From Histoplasma ohiense (Eukaryota > Ascomycota > Eurotiomycetes > Onygenales > Ajellomycetaceae), in contig JAEVHH010000003.1 in NCBI GenBank assembly GCA_017607445.1, positions 3,224,001 to 3,288,000 on the forward strand: a stretch of 64,000 nt of DNA. The letters are read 5' to 3'. The notes below the pieces were generated by a model. It worked only from the letters and a program-made list of their open reading frames with translations, did not search any database and was not told where the DNA came from. The position numbers and the translations under genes are program-made. This document shows, piece by piece, positions 35,469 to 48,326 of the stretch (its first letter is position 1; each line of letters starts with the position of its first letter).

Positions 35469-35939
35469 TTTGTTTGTTTGTTTGTTTGTTTGTATTGGTT
35501 TAACATCCCGGAGAAAACACGGGCAGCGCCTGTGTTTCAGAAGCCTTCTGAAGGGCATGGAGATGTGCTATACTGAAGAGATTTCTATGTACACAGAGAG
35601 AAAGAAAACAGAATTCAGATGGCAACTCTTGAGAAGATTCAGCTCATTGAAAAGGATTTTACTGAGCTGTGCATTCACTTCTGATCTGATGTATGGCCAT
35701 TCATGATGGGGCTATAGTGTGGTTTCCAAGGGAAACTGCTGCTGCTGTGTCTGAAAGGCTTTACAGTGAATGAAGAGAGATAACTCTCTCAGTTGATCTG
35801 AGAACTGTCTGTGCTTCTAACAGCAGAGAAAAGACAGATGAGATAGACAAAAGAAAAAAGAAAAAGTGAGTGTTCTGAAAAGAAAAATAAAGAAAAAAGT
35901 GAAGAAAAGACTGTGTTCTCTGTGACATCTTGCAGTCAC

Positions 35940-38900
35940 ATGACTCAGCACAAACCTGAGAGAAGAGAGAGAAGAGAGCACTGAAGAAGATTATGAGAGA
36001 AAAGAAGTGAAGAGAGACAGAGAGAGCAGTGAGAAGAGAGAAGAAGAGTGCATATCTGCAGCTGAGAGTATATTGACTGAGTCAGCATATAGACTGTACT
36101 GATTACACCACAGCTAGTTGAAACAGATGAGCTCATTATGCTGATTTAATCATTTACATCAGTTGAATCAATTGAACTGATTGAACTGATTGTATCAATT
36201 GTATCAATTGTATTGTTTGTACTGATTGAACTGATTGAATTGATTGTATCAATTGAACTGATTGAACTGATTGTACTGTTTGTACTGATTGAACTGATTG
36301 AGCTGATTGTACTGATTGAACTGATTGTACTGTTTGTACTGATTGCATCAGTTGAATCTATTGTACTGATTGAATCAATTGTACTGAATGTTGTGCTATC
36401 TGTACTGTCTGTATAGACTTGGAACTGCTGTGGGGGGCTGTCAGATGATGTGTGTTCAAATGACTGTGTTATCTTGTGCAGTACTGTGTGTAGAACTGTG
36501 TGTGGCTGAGCAGTTCTACAAAGTCTGTAGAGATCAGAGACTCTAGATAGACAACAGCTGTTGTCTGATTGTATGGCTGTACTGCTGATCTCTTGAGTCA
36601 ATGAGAAAAGTGTCTCTGTGAGTGTTGACAGAGTATCAAATATTCTGAGCTTTTGTTGTGTCTATAGATATAGATGAGTCTCACATCTGCATGCTGAAAG
36701 CATCTGTGATACCAGAAAAAGTCCCCATGAGAGGAGTGAAGTGTGAGTCAGTGGTGAAGAGTATGTCATGATATGATGAGCTCTGAAGAGATCTTTACTT
36801 GATATTTCACAGTTGATCTGCTGAATCTTCAGCTCTGATATCAGTCAGAGAGTTTTTCACAGACTCTGTTTCATCACTCTCACTCTGTCTCTTGACTGAG
36901 CTGCTTGATCACTGTGCAGATCCCACTGACTGTGAGTATGATCTTGAGTTTATAGACTGAGACTGCAGTAGATGAGACTGTTCATTTAGTCAGACAGTCT
37001 GCTTTCTCATTGTTCTCTATTCTCATATGCTCAGAGGCTCATTTCAGGCTCATATTATGTTGTCTGAGGAGCTCATGGCAGTGGCTGTAGACTCAGTTTG
37101 AGAAGACCACTGCACTGCTCTGTATATCTCAGATGACTGAGATGTTGTCAAGACAGAGTCAGATCTAAGAATTGATGCTGTCATCTGTGACACAGAGTAG
37201 AAGCTTCATCACACACTCTAATGCACAGCAGACATCAACTGCCTCAGTATCAAAGACATATGATATAGAGCTCAGTGCAGCTGAGAAGCTGGCCAGCTGT
37301 TTGTTTCTCTGATAGACTATAAAGTCATAGTCAACTCATCTACTGTTGTCAAGAATCTGTTCTGATTCATCTGAGAAAATATATAGATCTATTGAAGATT
37401 GATTTTTTCATCATTTCTTGAATGTCTGAGCAGTATTTTTTTTGTCTACATTCTCTGTGGAATCTGTTTCACATCTCTCTGAGTAGTGTGGAATGACAAG
37501 TGTGGATCTATTGACTGCAGACAGCAGCATCTTCAATCTCTGAATCTTGATCTTTAAGTACTGTCAGATTCCAGCCTCTCTTCCATGTGTGATCATTGAG
37601 GAAGCTATTTGTGAAGTCAGTGAGTGTCTTTCATTCATCATCTGAAGCCTTGTTACAAAATGCATTTTGATCTTCTTCAGAGCTATCATTGCTGATGAGA
37701 GCTCAGCATCTCAGTATAGAGTTGTGATGAGTGTTGTATAGAAAACTGAAAGAACTTCTCTGACTGTCATGATAAGCATCTTCTCAACTGTTCTCACATA
37801 TCATCTCAGACAGAAGCTGATCTTCTCATTTCTGTCTATATATCTTGCTGACTGTGTGCAGCTGCTGTATCAGATCTCTGTGCTATAGAGCAGTGAGAGA
37901 ATCATGCAGATAGTGACTATCTTCTGCAGAGCATCTGCTGAGAGCTTATCTCTGATCTTTTCTAGACTTCAGATATGCTGAGTCACAGCTCTTATCTTCT
38001 TTATTCAGACAAAGATATATGATCTTCAAATGAGTCTTCTGTCAAAGTATACATTCAGTCAGCAGAGTACTGACTTCTGTTCAGCTGAAACAGTGACAGA
38101 GTGTATGATCAGATTCTCTGACACAATCACTGACAGTGCTTCATTGTGTTACTTTTTTGTGAGATGAATTATCTCAAATTTCTCTGATGCAAAGATCATC
38201 TTGTTTGTCTCTTCTCATCTCAGAATACTTTGTATATCATGGCTGAGAAGAGTAGCATTGCTGTCAAGCAAGTGTATAGCTCATCAAGTATTCAGATCAT
38301 CTGTATAGTCAAAGTGCAATTTCAGATTCTGTCACAGCAGCTCTGTCAGATACAGAAGAAACAGTATTGATGACAAAGAAGATCTCTGAAATGTGTCATA
38401 TTGCATCTGATATGCTGCTGTGATGGTTCTCTTCAGTCAGATCTGAGCTCTGTGTTTGGTGAGAAAGCTGTCAATGAGTTGTAGCAGCTTGTGCAGTCAT
38501 CTCTGTTGTGTCATCTGCTGAAGCAATCATCTGCACAGCACAGCATCAAAGACACTCTGCACATTCATTGTGATCATGAATATCTTCTTGTTTTGTGTGA
38601 AGGCTGTCTTCATCTTATGAGTGAAAGCAGCTATCAGATTCATTGCTGATTGTCTGAGCAGCATCTCTTCATACTGTAAGCTGACTATATCATGAATGAG
38701 TGCTGTGTACATCAGTTGTCTTGCAACAATGCATTTCAGCCTCTTGAAAATTACTGAGAGAAGAGTAATGAATCTTCAGAAGTGGACTGAGCTTCTGTTT
38801 CTCTTATCTACTTTGAATATCATTGTCATCTCTATCAGCTTTCAGATTTGTGGGAAGTGGCAGAGCTGGAGACAGTAGTTGTATAGCTGCTGTACAAAGA

Positions 38901-40260
38901 GAAATATATGCTGTCAGTATATCTTGAGCAGCTGCACTGTGATTTCATCTGTGTCTGAAGAGATACTCTGTACTTCAATGATATTGTGCTCTATCTCCTC
39001 CATCTCAATCTGAGGATCTCAGAGCAGGTTTTTCATGCCACTTCAGTGCTTATCATTCAATAAATTGTATTTCAGATCATCAGCTGAGTTGTATCACTTC
39101 AGAATAGCTTGCTGAAGTGTCTTGATTTTGACAGCTGTCTCTTCTATGATCTGATCTTCAATCATCAGAGAGGGTGCTCTGAGGTTGAATTTCAGTCCAT
39201 GTCATGCTATCATCTGATACAGATTTCTGTCATCTCTGATTTCATTGATCATCTGTCTTCAGTATGCACACTTGATCTTGTACACTGTGTTCTTGAATTG
39301 ATGCTTTGTAACCTCTGTCTGATGAGTGGTGAGCTCTCAATGTACTTTTCAGCAGTCTGCTGTTCATCAGAGAGCTGTAGTCTGTTCTTATTACACTGAC
39401 TTACTGACTGTCTGAGCTGCAGTCAGGAGATTCTGAATGAAGTGTTGAATCAGATCATCAAGCTATGCCACATTCTCAACTCTATCTGAGCAAGACATAT
39501 TCATCATGAGATCTCTGACAAAATCTGTAAAGAGTTTCAGCTGAGAGTCTGTGATCTTGATCTGAGCTCTGCTCTGCTGTGTCTGAGGTGTTGTCAGCAG
39601 CATAGTAATCATAGACTGATGATCTGAGCCACAGTGTAAATCTTGATGCACTGAAGTGAAAGCAAAGATCATATTGAAGAAGATGAGATCAATCATATAA
39701 TCTGCTGCATGAGTTGAAATGTCTACCTCTTTCACAAAGTTCATTCTGTGTTCACTGACTCACTGAACAAGCTCCTCTTCTCAGTGCAGATTCACTGTCT
39801 CTGATTCAAAGACATCATATTATACATTGAAATCCCCATCTACTAGACAGCAGGCTGGTGGGCTCAAATTGATCAGATAGTTCATGACTGTGTCTGTCTC
39901 AGACTGTCTGTACACATTGAGAATGTGGCAGTTATTGACACTGATTCACAGCAGATCTCTGTTTTGCACAGTTCAGTATTACTGTGCTCTTATCTTTGAA
40001 CTCTTGTGTATGTATGTCATGATCTGAGGCCTCTTCTTCTCTCACTGCTTCAGATTAGTATCATCTCAGTGGTCTATGAGTGCAAAGCACTCATATGTTG
40101 AGTGATTAGAAGTTTTGATGCCAGAGTGTGTGTAAGACTTCTGTATACAGATCACTTCACAGCTCTGCTCAAAAGCAAGCTGTAGAGCTGCTGTGTGATA
40201 GAGAGCTGCTCTGACTGTATTTGCTCAAAAGATCTGCAGAGAGTGATTTTTCTGCTGGTT
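35940..40260 (-). pseudogene. LINE-1 ORF2 (L3): endonuclease-RT-RNase H-repeat tail
   Basis: On the minus strand: endonuclease (CIQKSYTH near 40150, VDGDFNV near 39840, GSDHQSM near 39615), RT (NVQSVFDAV near 38550, YTDD near 38300 where the second residue is Thr rather than Ala), RNase H (about 37330-36900; NNEKADCLTK near 36990), then a linker. An open block of 151 codons (36601-36146) contains the Ser/Thr/Ile minisatellite. A Cys/Leu-rich end (to about 35940) follows in the same frame after a TGA. Element-encoded RNase H is typical of Tad-like fungal LINEs. Confidence 0.8.
36155..36410 (-). repeat. Coding minisatellite in LINE-1 ORF2 (L3)
   Basis: Short direct units (CAATCAGTACAATCAGTT-like on the minus strand) encode repeats of Ser-Ile-Ser-Thr and Ser-Ser-Ile. 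The open frame is kept through the array, and unit order differs from M1 and P. Confidence 0.8.
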
Positions 40261-40508
40261 GTTTCTGCAGCATCAGTCACATTGCTGATGTTGATGTTCT
40301 AGTATGAGAAGTCATTTAGTGAGCTGCTGTCAAAGTTCATCTGCAGAATGAGATTGAAGAGTCTCAGATCTGTTGTCTGCATGCTGAGGCTAGACTGCTC
40401 TTTGACTGCTTGACTATACTGTCACTCTGCTGTGCAGGCTGAGCATTGCCTGATGTGAGTCATCTGTCAGATGATGTTCTCTTCACTGATGAAGTTCTGA
40501 GTAGCTGT

Positions 40509-42026
40509 TCACTTGCAGAGTGCTAGCTCAGTGAGCTGTGTTGACTGAGTTGATTGAGTGAATGATGTAGATATCATCACTGTGATCATTGATGCTGGCT
40601 GTGCTGATGATGATTGCCACTTCTGAGCATCTCTGTGGCATCTGTCATCAAGATGATGGACAGCTGCTAGCTTCTTTTGAGTTAGATGCCTGAGAATATC
40701 ATTCACATACCTGGGTGCAGCAGAGCAGTGCTGATGTTCAGCTGAGTAGAATTGACAGCAGTTGACATATCATGATGCTCTCTTGCACTCCACATCTGTT
40801 GATCTCTTATGTCAGCTTGTGGACTCACTGCAGTTGGAGCATCTTGTCAGTTGTGCATACTTTGATGAGTGACAGTACCTCTGACATTCTGAGTCATATC
40901 TCACTGTCAGTGGCCTTTTCTTGATGAGTCTGGTCCTCTCACTGGCATTGAAGAGTGAGAAGCCTTTCACTGAGATGAGAAAGAAGACAATTCATGTAAT
41001 CTTCTCTGTCTTAAGATTCACTCCATATCATGAGAGTCAACAACTCACTGATTTTATCTTTGTCTGAGTCAGAATCTTTCTCTCAATCATTTTGTCTGTG
41101 GAGATTCTTGTCTCTTTTCAGTTCTGAATGAATTCTGAAACTTCTGAGACAGCATAATTGTATCACTGCTCTGGTAGCTGGATCTCTGTGATGTCAAGAA
41201 CTTCACAGAGAGTAATCACTGTCTTCTCAGTGGTCAGAGCATTGTGTATATCTCTGTTGCTTAATGTGATCACTCAATCTGTTCTGATGAGCTTCATCTT
41301 TGACACATTAGCCATGTTCTCCACCCTCTGAATGTTTGCAACAATCATCTGCTGCACAGCATATGACTGCAGCTGGGTGATCTGTTTCTCTGACTGAAGA
41401 ATAATGAGAACTCATGGATTCTTCTGCTGCTTTGTGTTCTCTGTGAAGCTTCTTGACTGACTGATGTTCTTGAGCTGCAGGCCAGCTCCACTAGCTCTGT
41501 CAGCTGAGGAAGCTGCAGTCTTGACAGAGATAGCTTCAGAGAGAGCAGAATTTTTCCTCTTCTGCACAATATCTACTCAGATAGTCAGCTCTCTTGCAGT
41601 TGTCTTTGCTGAATTTGACTGTGGATGAGTGTCTGAGACAGTATTCTCTCTCAGAGTTGATGCTGTGCTCAGATCTGCTGTCATATATGCAATGAATCTT
41701 TCACAGAAGATTTAGACAAAGTTCTGACTGACTGACTGCTTCTTCTTCTCAATCCAGCTGTTCAGAGTCTTTGTCAATCTGATAAGAGTCTTCTGTTGCA
41801 GATTTTGTTGCTGTTGAGTCTTCTCAAACTGCTTCTGTAGCTGAGAGATGATCATAGAGATGCTGTCACTGACTTCTTTGAGAACTGAAGAAGACATTGT
41901 AACAGTCTTTCTCTGTCTCTTGCCAGTCTTTTCAGTAACAAAATTGACTGGTGACTTCAGCTTCAGTGATCTGATGTAGGCTGTGTCAATGTTCTTGGGT
42001 GGATGGGAGGGCATTGAGGGCTCCAT
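40509..42026 (-). pseudogene. LINE-1 ORF1 (L3): gag-like protein
   Basis: The ATG at 42026 (MEPSMPSHPPKNID) begins an open block to 41712 with a Gln-rich coiled coil (SQLQKQFEKTQQQQ). Later blocks carry zinc-knuckle remnants (CQRYCHSSKYAQLTRCSNCS near 40890-40830) and a Ser/Thr-rich end. The end at 40509 is a TGA that may be a mutated Arg codon, so the true end is uncertain. Confidence 0.65.
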
Positions 42027-42186
42027 GACCACTCAATCTGTGCAGTACACACATGTAGAGTAATCGCAGAGGGTGTGCAATGATGTTGAATGGGTTGAAG
42101 GGTTAAAATTATACAAAAAACAGTTAGAAAATGGAAAAATTCAAATGTACCCCTACGTTCATGGGTAGTTGTAAGGATGTGTGTTA

Positions 42187-42200
42187 AGCTGAATTCTTTG
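42187..42200. repeat. Right target-site duplication of L3
   Basis: AGCTGAATTCTTTG. It is followed by ATTCAGAGCAGTG, the direct continuation seen in C2 (59290 onward). Confidence 0.95.
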
Positions 42201-44138
42201 ATTCAGAGCAGTGCAGTAATATAAAATCATAAGCAGATAAAGCTTTCATTCATCTGATCTGATGTCTGTTCAGTTTCTTAGTTGTCATAAAGTACTGCAG
42301 ATTGACATGATCAGATCAGACTTGAATTGAATACTGATTTTTCTTCAGATAGTATCTTCAATTCTTAAATACTGCTATAATAGTCAAGAGTTCTTTATCA
42401 TGAGTATCATAATGTGTTTCCACATCAATCAACTTTCTTGATCAGAAGGCAACTGAATGTCAGTGCTCATCATTCTACAACTGTGACAGAATAGCAGTAA
42501 CTGCAAAAGTAGATGCATCAGATTTGATCTGAATACACTGAGCTAAGTCAAAATGAGCTAATAGAGAAGCATGTATAAAGTGTGATTTGAGCTCATTGAA
42601 AGTGCTTTGAGCATTTTCTGTTCACATAAAAGTGGCTTTTCTTTCTCTCTTCTTGCTCTCTTTCATAAGTTCAAATAATGGGGCTGCAATAGAGGAGAAA
42701 GACTTAATAAATCACTGATAGAAATTAGCAAAACTCAAGAAGAATTGAACCTCTTTAATTGATTTAGATGTAGATCATTTCATAATAATGAAGACTCTGT
42801 CTGACTCCATCTCAACATCATTTGTATCTATAATAAATCTCAGAAATGAGATCTTGTTCACTTCAAATTCACATTTAGAGAGTTTTGCAAATAGATTTGC
42901 ATGCTTGAGATGTTCTAGCATCTTAGTAACATATGCTTTATACTTCTGCTTTGAATTGAAGAATATGAGAATGTCGTCCAAATAGACAATGCAACATATA
43001 TTCAACAAATCAGACAAGACATTGTTAATGTATGTTTGAAATGTTGCTGAAGCATTAGCTAGTTCAAATGATATAACTATATATTCAAAATGTTCATATC
43101 TTGTTCTAAAGACTGTCTTCCAACAGTCTTTTGCTGCTATAAGTATGTGGTGATAGGCATCTCAAAGGTCCAGCTTAGTGAATATCTTGGCTTTTGAAAG
43201 TCTATCAAGTAATTCACTTATTAGAGATAGAGGATATCAATTCTTGATGATGATTCAATTTAACCCTCAATAGTCTATACAAAGACAGAGTTCATCATTT
43301 TTTTTGAGAACAAAGAGAATCAGTGCATCAGCTGAGCTACTGAATGATTGTATTCACTATTTATCTAATACATTTTTTAAATATTCTCTTAGAGCAGCTA
43401 ACTCAGTTTCAGAGAGATTATATATCAGTATAAATGAAGATTGTGTATCAGATTTGAGATCTATATAGTGTTCTGTCTCTTCTGATCTTTTCATACTTAT
43501 AGCAGCTTCTTCTGAGAAGATATGCACATATGACATGATATAATCAGATAGATCAGTTGACAAGTCTGAATACATAGCTGAGAATATGTGTGAAGCATAC
43601 TTTGAGTCTTTTGAATGTTCTATAGATAATACTACAAGCATTTCTACTCTAGCTTCTGTGAGAACTTCAGCTAAGACATTTTGTTTAGAAATAATTTGAG
43701 ATTGTTGTTTATCTTCAGAGCTTCTAAAGAAGAATTGTTCATCTGATCAATCTATAAAAGAATTTGTTTGTCTTAATCAAGAAAATTCTAATACAAGACT
43801 GTAGTTCTTTATCTTCATCACATGAAAGAAATGAGATGTCTGCTGTGCATTACTCTTGTGATCAGTGACAGTAGTTGCAATGTTATACTCTTCAAAGAAG
43901 TGCATTATGCATTCATCAATTGATTTGATTATTTTGATTTTGCAGTGAGCAGCTTCTAGATTGTGATTCTTTGTTTAAAATTCATTGATACAGTTCACTT
44001 CTGATTCAGAGTCTACTAGCACAAGCATTTTTTGCAGACTCTTAGATATAGTGAGTTCCACTGTGACAGTGAAGCTTAAGATGTTTTTGCATTGACTTTC
44101 TGTGTTTATAACTGTCATTGTAAGCTGAATGATGTGTT
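42201..44138 (-). pseudogene. pol: GypC pol, 5' part: protease, RT, RNase H (C1)
   Basis: The frame is -1 to gag. Protease has LVDSESEVNC near 44020 (DSG changed to DSE). RT has an intact YLDDILIF near 42980 and the downstream thumb (FLRFIIDTNDVEMESDR). RNase H (about 42700-42201) contains IKSDASTFAV near 42520 and RKLIDVETHYDTHDKELL near 42420, and is cut by L3. TGA stops, in part in place of Arg and Trp, disrupt it. Confidence 0.8.
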
Positions 44139-45470
44139 TTAAATGTTTTTTGAGTTCTTTGAGTTCTTTGTGTCTTTTGTATCAGATTTTGAGTTGAACT
44201 TGGTGTTTTTGGATTTGTCTTTGAGTTGTTTGAAACACAAATTGATGGTATGTCCTGATCATTTGCAATAACAGCAATATTTCAATTGAGTGGAGTCATC
44301 AGACTTTGTAGTGTCATTTCATCTGTGTTTATTTTGTGATCTATTATCAGCATTATTTCTGTTATTAAAGCTTTGAGTGGGATTTTTGAAATTTGACTTC
44401 TCTTTAAGCTTTTTCTGTCTCTCTGACAGATTCGATTCTGTCATTGCAAGTTTATATAGAGTGACATCATAGCTTAACTCTTTTAATTTGGTTGCATATT
44501 TGTTGAATTCTTGATGAATGGAAGGTAGAACTTTCATATAGAGGTGTGATTTTCAATGATATTCACTATAAGAATGCTGCAGATGCTCTTCAATTGATTG
44601 TAAATGTGAAGCAAATTGTTAAACTGTCTGATCTTCTTATTGCTCTGTTTTTCAGTACTGTCTATTGACATCTTGAAAACTTTTATCTGAATTGATGACT
44701 TGACATTGCATCCAACTAACAAATTCTTCCCATGATGGCAAAGTCCATATATTATGTATATGTTGATATCAACATTGTTGTATCTTGACATTGAAATGAG
44801 TGACAGCTTCAATGATCTTTCAATGATTGTGTTTGTTGTAGTAATTAAGATCACTGACATGAAAAGTGATAGCAGCTGTAACAAAGTTTTTGAATTCTTT
44901 TATGCTTTGATCTCAGAACTTTTCTACATCTCTTCAAGAAGAGTGATCACTCATACTGAGATCTTAAAGTTCTAATTGTCAAAATGGTACTCAACTATAT
45001 CTTCCACTGACAGTAGTCACAGCACTTTTCACTAAGATGTTGAATACTTGTAGTGTGAGTTCTAATGATCTGAGAATACTTGTGATGTTATTGCAGTTAC
45101 CATTCACACTAGTTGCATCTCTATCATGATTCAGATGCACTTCTAGTGTATTTTAAATGACTGAAATTGTTTCATTCAATTTTTGCAGTAAAGTGTTGCA
45201 TCAGTGTTGAAGTTCTCACAATTCTTTCTCAGTCTGTAATTTTTTAATTCTTCTAATCACAGTTATCTTCTTAGTCTCAATTGTACTGAGATCTTCAGAA
45301 GAGATGTTCTCTTCTGAATTATACTCAGAGTTCAATTTCATGAAGAAAGATGATGCTTGTTGCACACTTTCAGTGACAGAAATGTGTGTTTCACAGTTTT
45401 CTTTTATAATGTTTGTTGCTTTGAGTTCAGCAGTAGCATGAGTATGATGAATGCTGTGGATAAAGATCAT
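44139..45470 (-). pseudogene. gag: GypC gag (C1)
   Basis: 444 codons run from the ATG read at 45470 to a TAA at 44139-44141, a stop also found in C2. The N-terminal part is Ser/Glu-rich with a charged helix (IETKKITVIRRIKKLQTEKE). A capsid-like middle follows, and the C-terminal knuckle CCYC...GHTINLC (near 44280-44240; one Trp codon is TGA) is the nucleocapsid motif. TGA codons inactivate it. Confidence 0.75.
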
Positions 45471-45517
45471 GACTATTACTCAATGGACTGTCTCTCAAAG
45501 ATTGAGCAATTAGAAAC

Positions 45518-45780
45518 TGTGAGGTGTAGTGACAGTGTGAAGAGTAACAGTAGAAGATAGTTTATAGCATAGTGAAGATAATAGTAGTATATTGTAGAGT
45601 GTAGTATAGTAGTGTAATGTAGTGTAGCTAATCACTAAGGAAGAAAAGAAAGAGAAAGAAGATGTGCGAAATACATACATTGATATATATATATATATAG
45701 AAATAGCAATAGTGAGAGTATAATGGAAAGAAGTAAGAATAAGCGAAGATAATAAGAAAATAATAAATGAGTGCATTACA
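45518..45780 (-). repeat. GypC 5' LTR (C1)
   Basis: 263 bp, TG...CA (read on the minus strand from TGTAATGCACTC). It includes a TA dinucleotide run near 45686-45699. Confidence 0.9.
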
Positions 45781-47084
45781 GAAAAGCTCTCTGACTGATA
45801 CTGAAGCTGAAGATTCAGCAGATCAACTGTGAAATATTAAATGAAGATCTCTTCAGAGCTTATTATGTCATGATATACTCTTTATCACTGACTTGTACTC
45901 CACTTCTCTCATGAGAACTTCTTCTGATATCACAGACACTTTCAGCATACAGATGCAAGACTCATCTGTGTCTGTGAATACAATAAGAGCTCAGAACATT
46001 TGATACTCTGTCAACATTTACAGAAACACTTCCCTCACTGACTCAAAAAATCAGCAGCACATTTACACAACTGAGTGACAGCTGTTGTCTATCTAGAGTC
46101 TCTGATCTCTACAGACTTTGTAGAACTGCTTGACTGTACACAGTTCTACACACAGTACTGCACAAGGTAATGCAGCTATTTGAGCACACATCATCAGACA
46201 GCCCCTCACAGCAAAGCAGTACAGATAGCACAATGTCTAGTACAACTGATTCAATCAGTACAATAGATTCAACTGATGCAATCAGTACAAACAGTGCAAT
46301 TGATTCAATCAGTACAATCAGCTCAATCAATTCAATCAGTACAATCAGTTCAACTGATTCAATCAGTACAAACAGTTCAATCAGTTCAATTGATTCAACT
46401 GATGCAAATGATTCAATCAGCATGATTGATTCATCTGTTTCAACTAGCTGTGGTGTAATCAGTACAGTCTGCATGCTGACTCAGTTGATATATTTCTTGC
46501 TGTCAGTATGCACTTTTCTTCTCTTTTTCTGCTGCTCTCATTGTCTCTTTTCATTTCTTTTCTCTCACAATCTTCTTCAGTGCTCTCTCCTCTCTCTCCC
46601 CTCAGGCTTGTGTCAGATCATATGACTGCAAGATGTCACAGATGACACAGTCTTTTCTTCATTTCTCTTTTTATTTTTCTTTTCAGTACACTCACTTTTT
46701 CTTCTTTTCTTTTATCTATTTTATTTGTCTTTCTTCTGTTGTTGGAAGTGCAGACAGTTCTCAGATCAACTGAGAGAGTTATTCTTCTCTGTTCACTATA
46801 AAATCTTTCAGACACAGTAGCAGCAGTCCCCTTGAGAACCACACTATAACCTCATCATGAATGGTCATATATTGGGTCAGAAGTGGATGCACAGCTTGAA
46901 AAAATCCTTTTCAATGAGCTGAGTCTTCTCAAGAGTTGCCATCTGAATTCTGTTTTCTCTCTCTCTGTGTACATAGAAATCTCTTCAGCATAGCACATCT
47001 TCATATTCTTTGAAAAGCTTCTGAAACACAGGCACTGCTCATGTTTTTTCTGAGATGTTAAATCAATACAAACAAACAAACAAA
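45781..47084 (+). mobile_element. LINE-1 copy P, segment 3 (ORF2 end, 3' UTR, tail)
   Basis: It restarts with GAAAA after C1. It covers the ORF2 C-terminus with an open block of 151 codons (46170-46625), the 3' UTR and the tail AACAAACAAACAAA near 47070-47084. It then meets GypB B2 in its leader, so P inserted into B2. Confidence 0.85.
46240..46430 (+). repeat. Coding minisatellite in LINE-1 ORF2 (P)
   Basis: Units such as CAATCAGTACAATCAGTTCA encode Ser-Ile-Ser-Thr-Ile-Ser-Ser. This is the sense-strand version of the arrays at 3895-4110 and 36155-36410. Confidence 0.8.
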
Positions 47085-47312
47085 AGTGTTCTTATCATTA
47101 GTTATATAGACTGTTGTGTCTAAGTGTTCATAACATAATTAACTGTGTTCTACAAAGAGACTCAAGTGTCTATGAACTGTAACACTGTGAATAGTGTTCA
47201 TGAAAAAGCTTAACAAAGCTTAACACTGCAACACTGTGAATAGTGTCTGTGAAAGAACTGAATGTCTACAAATATTTCTTTTTTTTTTTATTACATGTTT
47301 TTAGATATTGAA

Positions 47313-48326
47313 ATGAATTACAAACAATTCTACAAACATCTGCTGCACTCAAATGCAGTGGATGATAACTTAGATCTACAAAGCATTCTTCAGCAACAGA
47401 TGCTACAGATGACTGAATTGCAATAACAACTTGCTGAGATGAGCACTTTCACATTCACCATTTCTTCTACACTCACATCTTACAAAAAGCTCTCAAGAGA
47501 GAAGCTTTCAATCCTTTACAAATATAAGAAAGATCTAACACTCTACCTCATATAGAAGTCAAAAGTGAACATCAAATTGAACATCAATGAACAAGCAATA
47601 GACTCACTATTCAATCAAGTGTGGTATATTCATAGCAGATTGAATGACAATGTGTTAGTGAAATTTCAATTTTGAATGAATCATTATCAGAACAATCAGT
47701 GTATGTCAGAGCTAGTCTTTCAACAATTCAACTCTTTCTTTCTCAATTCTATACTTCAAATCAAGATGTTAGACTGGCTTAATCAGATTTGTCAGATAAA
47801 CATTGTGTTGACAACTTATTTTTCTGAATTTGATTACAAGCTTCTAGAAACAGATGAGCAAGACTGAGACAATATCATCAAAATCAATATACTGTTCAAG
47901 AATTTAAACTTTCAGTGGTATAACTGAAGTATAGAGTATCTGAAGCTTTCAATATACAGTGAATTCTATACTGATCTTTATCTGTTGAACAACAATCTAT
48001 CTCAGTTCTGTGTGCTTCAAAATTGCAGAGAATTCTGCTGAACAAATGTGTACATCTCAAACCACTCTGCAGCATTCTCTGTCTCTGAATCAGAATCAAT
48101 GAACTGAGTCTCACACATAAACACATATCATCTGAGAATTCTCAATGTCTCAGAGAAGAATGCTGCTGACTGAATCATCAGAGAAGTCTGTATATACTGT
48201 GACAAGTCAGAACACTTCACAAATCAATGTTCAAATATGATTGCTCTGAGTAAACCCCTCACACATGTGAACACTGTGTCATTCACAGACAAGTAAGAAC
48301 AGAGAAAAGAAGAGCTCTTACTCTAA
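47313..48326 (+). pseudogene. gag: GypB gag (B2)
   Basis: 338 codons, ATG at 47313, TAA at 48324-48326; same size and stop as B4. The C-terminal knuckle CIYCDKSEHFTNQC lies at about 48193-48234. TGA stops occur inside. Confidence 0.8.

Larger units (their letters stand above)
35469..42186 (-). mobile_element. LINE-1 copy L3, full length (6718 bp), with empty site in C2
   Basis: It is flanked by the exact 14-bp duplication AGCTGAATTCTTTG at 35455-35468 and 42187-42200 within GypC pol. The second GypC copy has a single uninterrupted site at 59276-59289. The 3' tail is AAAC repeats at 35469-35490 (minus strand). Full length gives the reference structure for the family: about 150-bp 5' leader, ORF1, ORF2, about 450-bp 3' UTR. 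Confidence 0.95.
24637..45780 (-). mobile_element. Ty3/gypsy GypC copy C1, complete but twice interrupted
   Basis: This is a minus-strand element. It has a 5' LTR (45518-45780), gag, pol with chromodomain, an antisense ORF and a 3' LTR (24637-24724 + 31721-31895). It is flanked by the 5-bp duplication GAAAA at 24632-24636 and 45781-45785 in LINE P. GypA A1 sits in its 3' LTR and LINE L3 in its pol. Without the inserts it is about 7.4 kb. Both LTRs are 263 bp once A1 and its target duplication are removed. Confidence 0.9.

Noticed and set aside
35470..35706. Plus-strand frame rich in Arg/Cys (LTSRRKHGQRLCFRSLLKG), seen four times
   Set aside because: It is the antisense of the LINE-1 3' UTR and tail; recurrence comes from the repeat, and no start or domain supports a gene.
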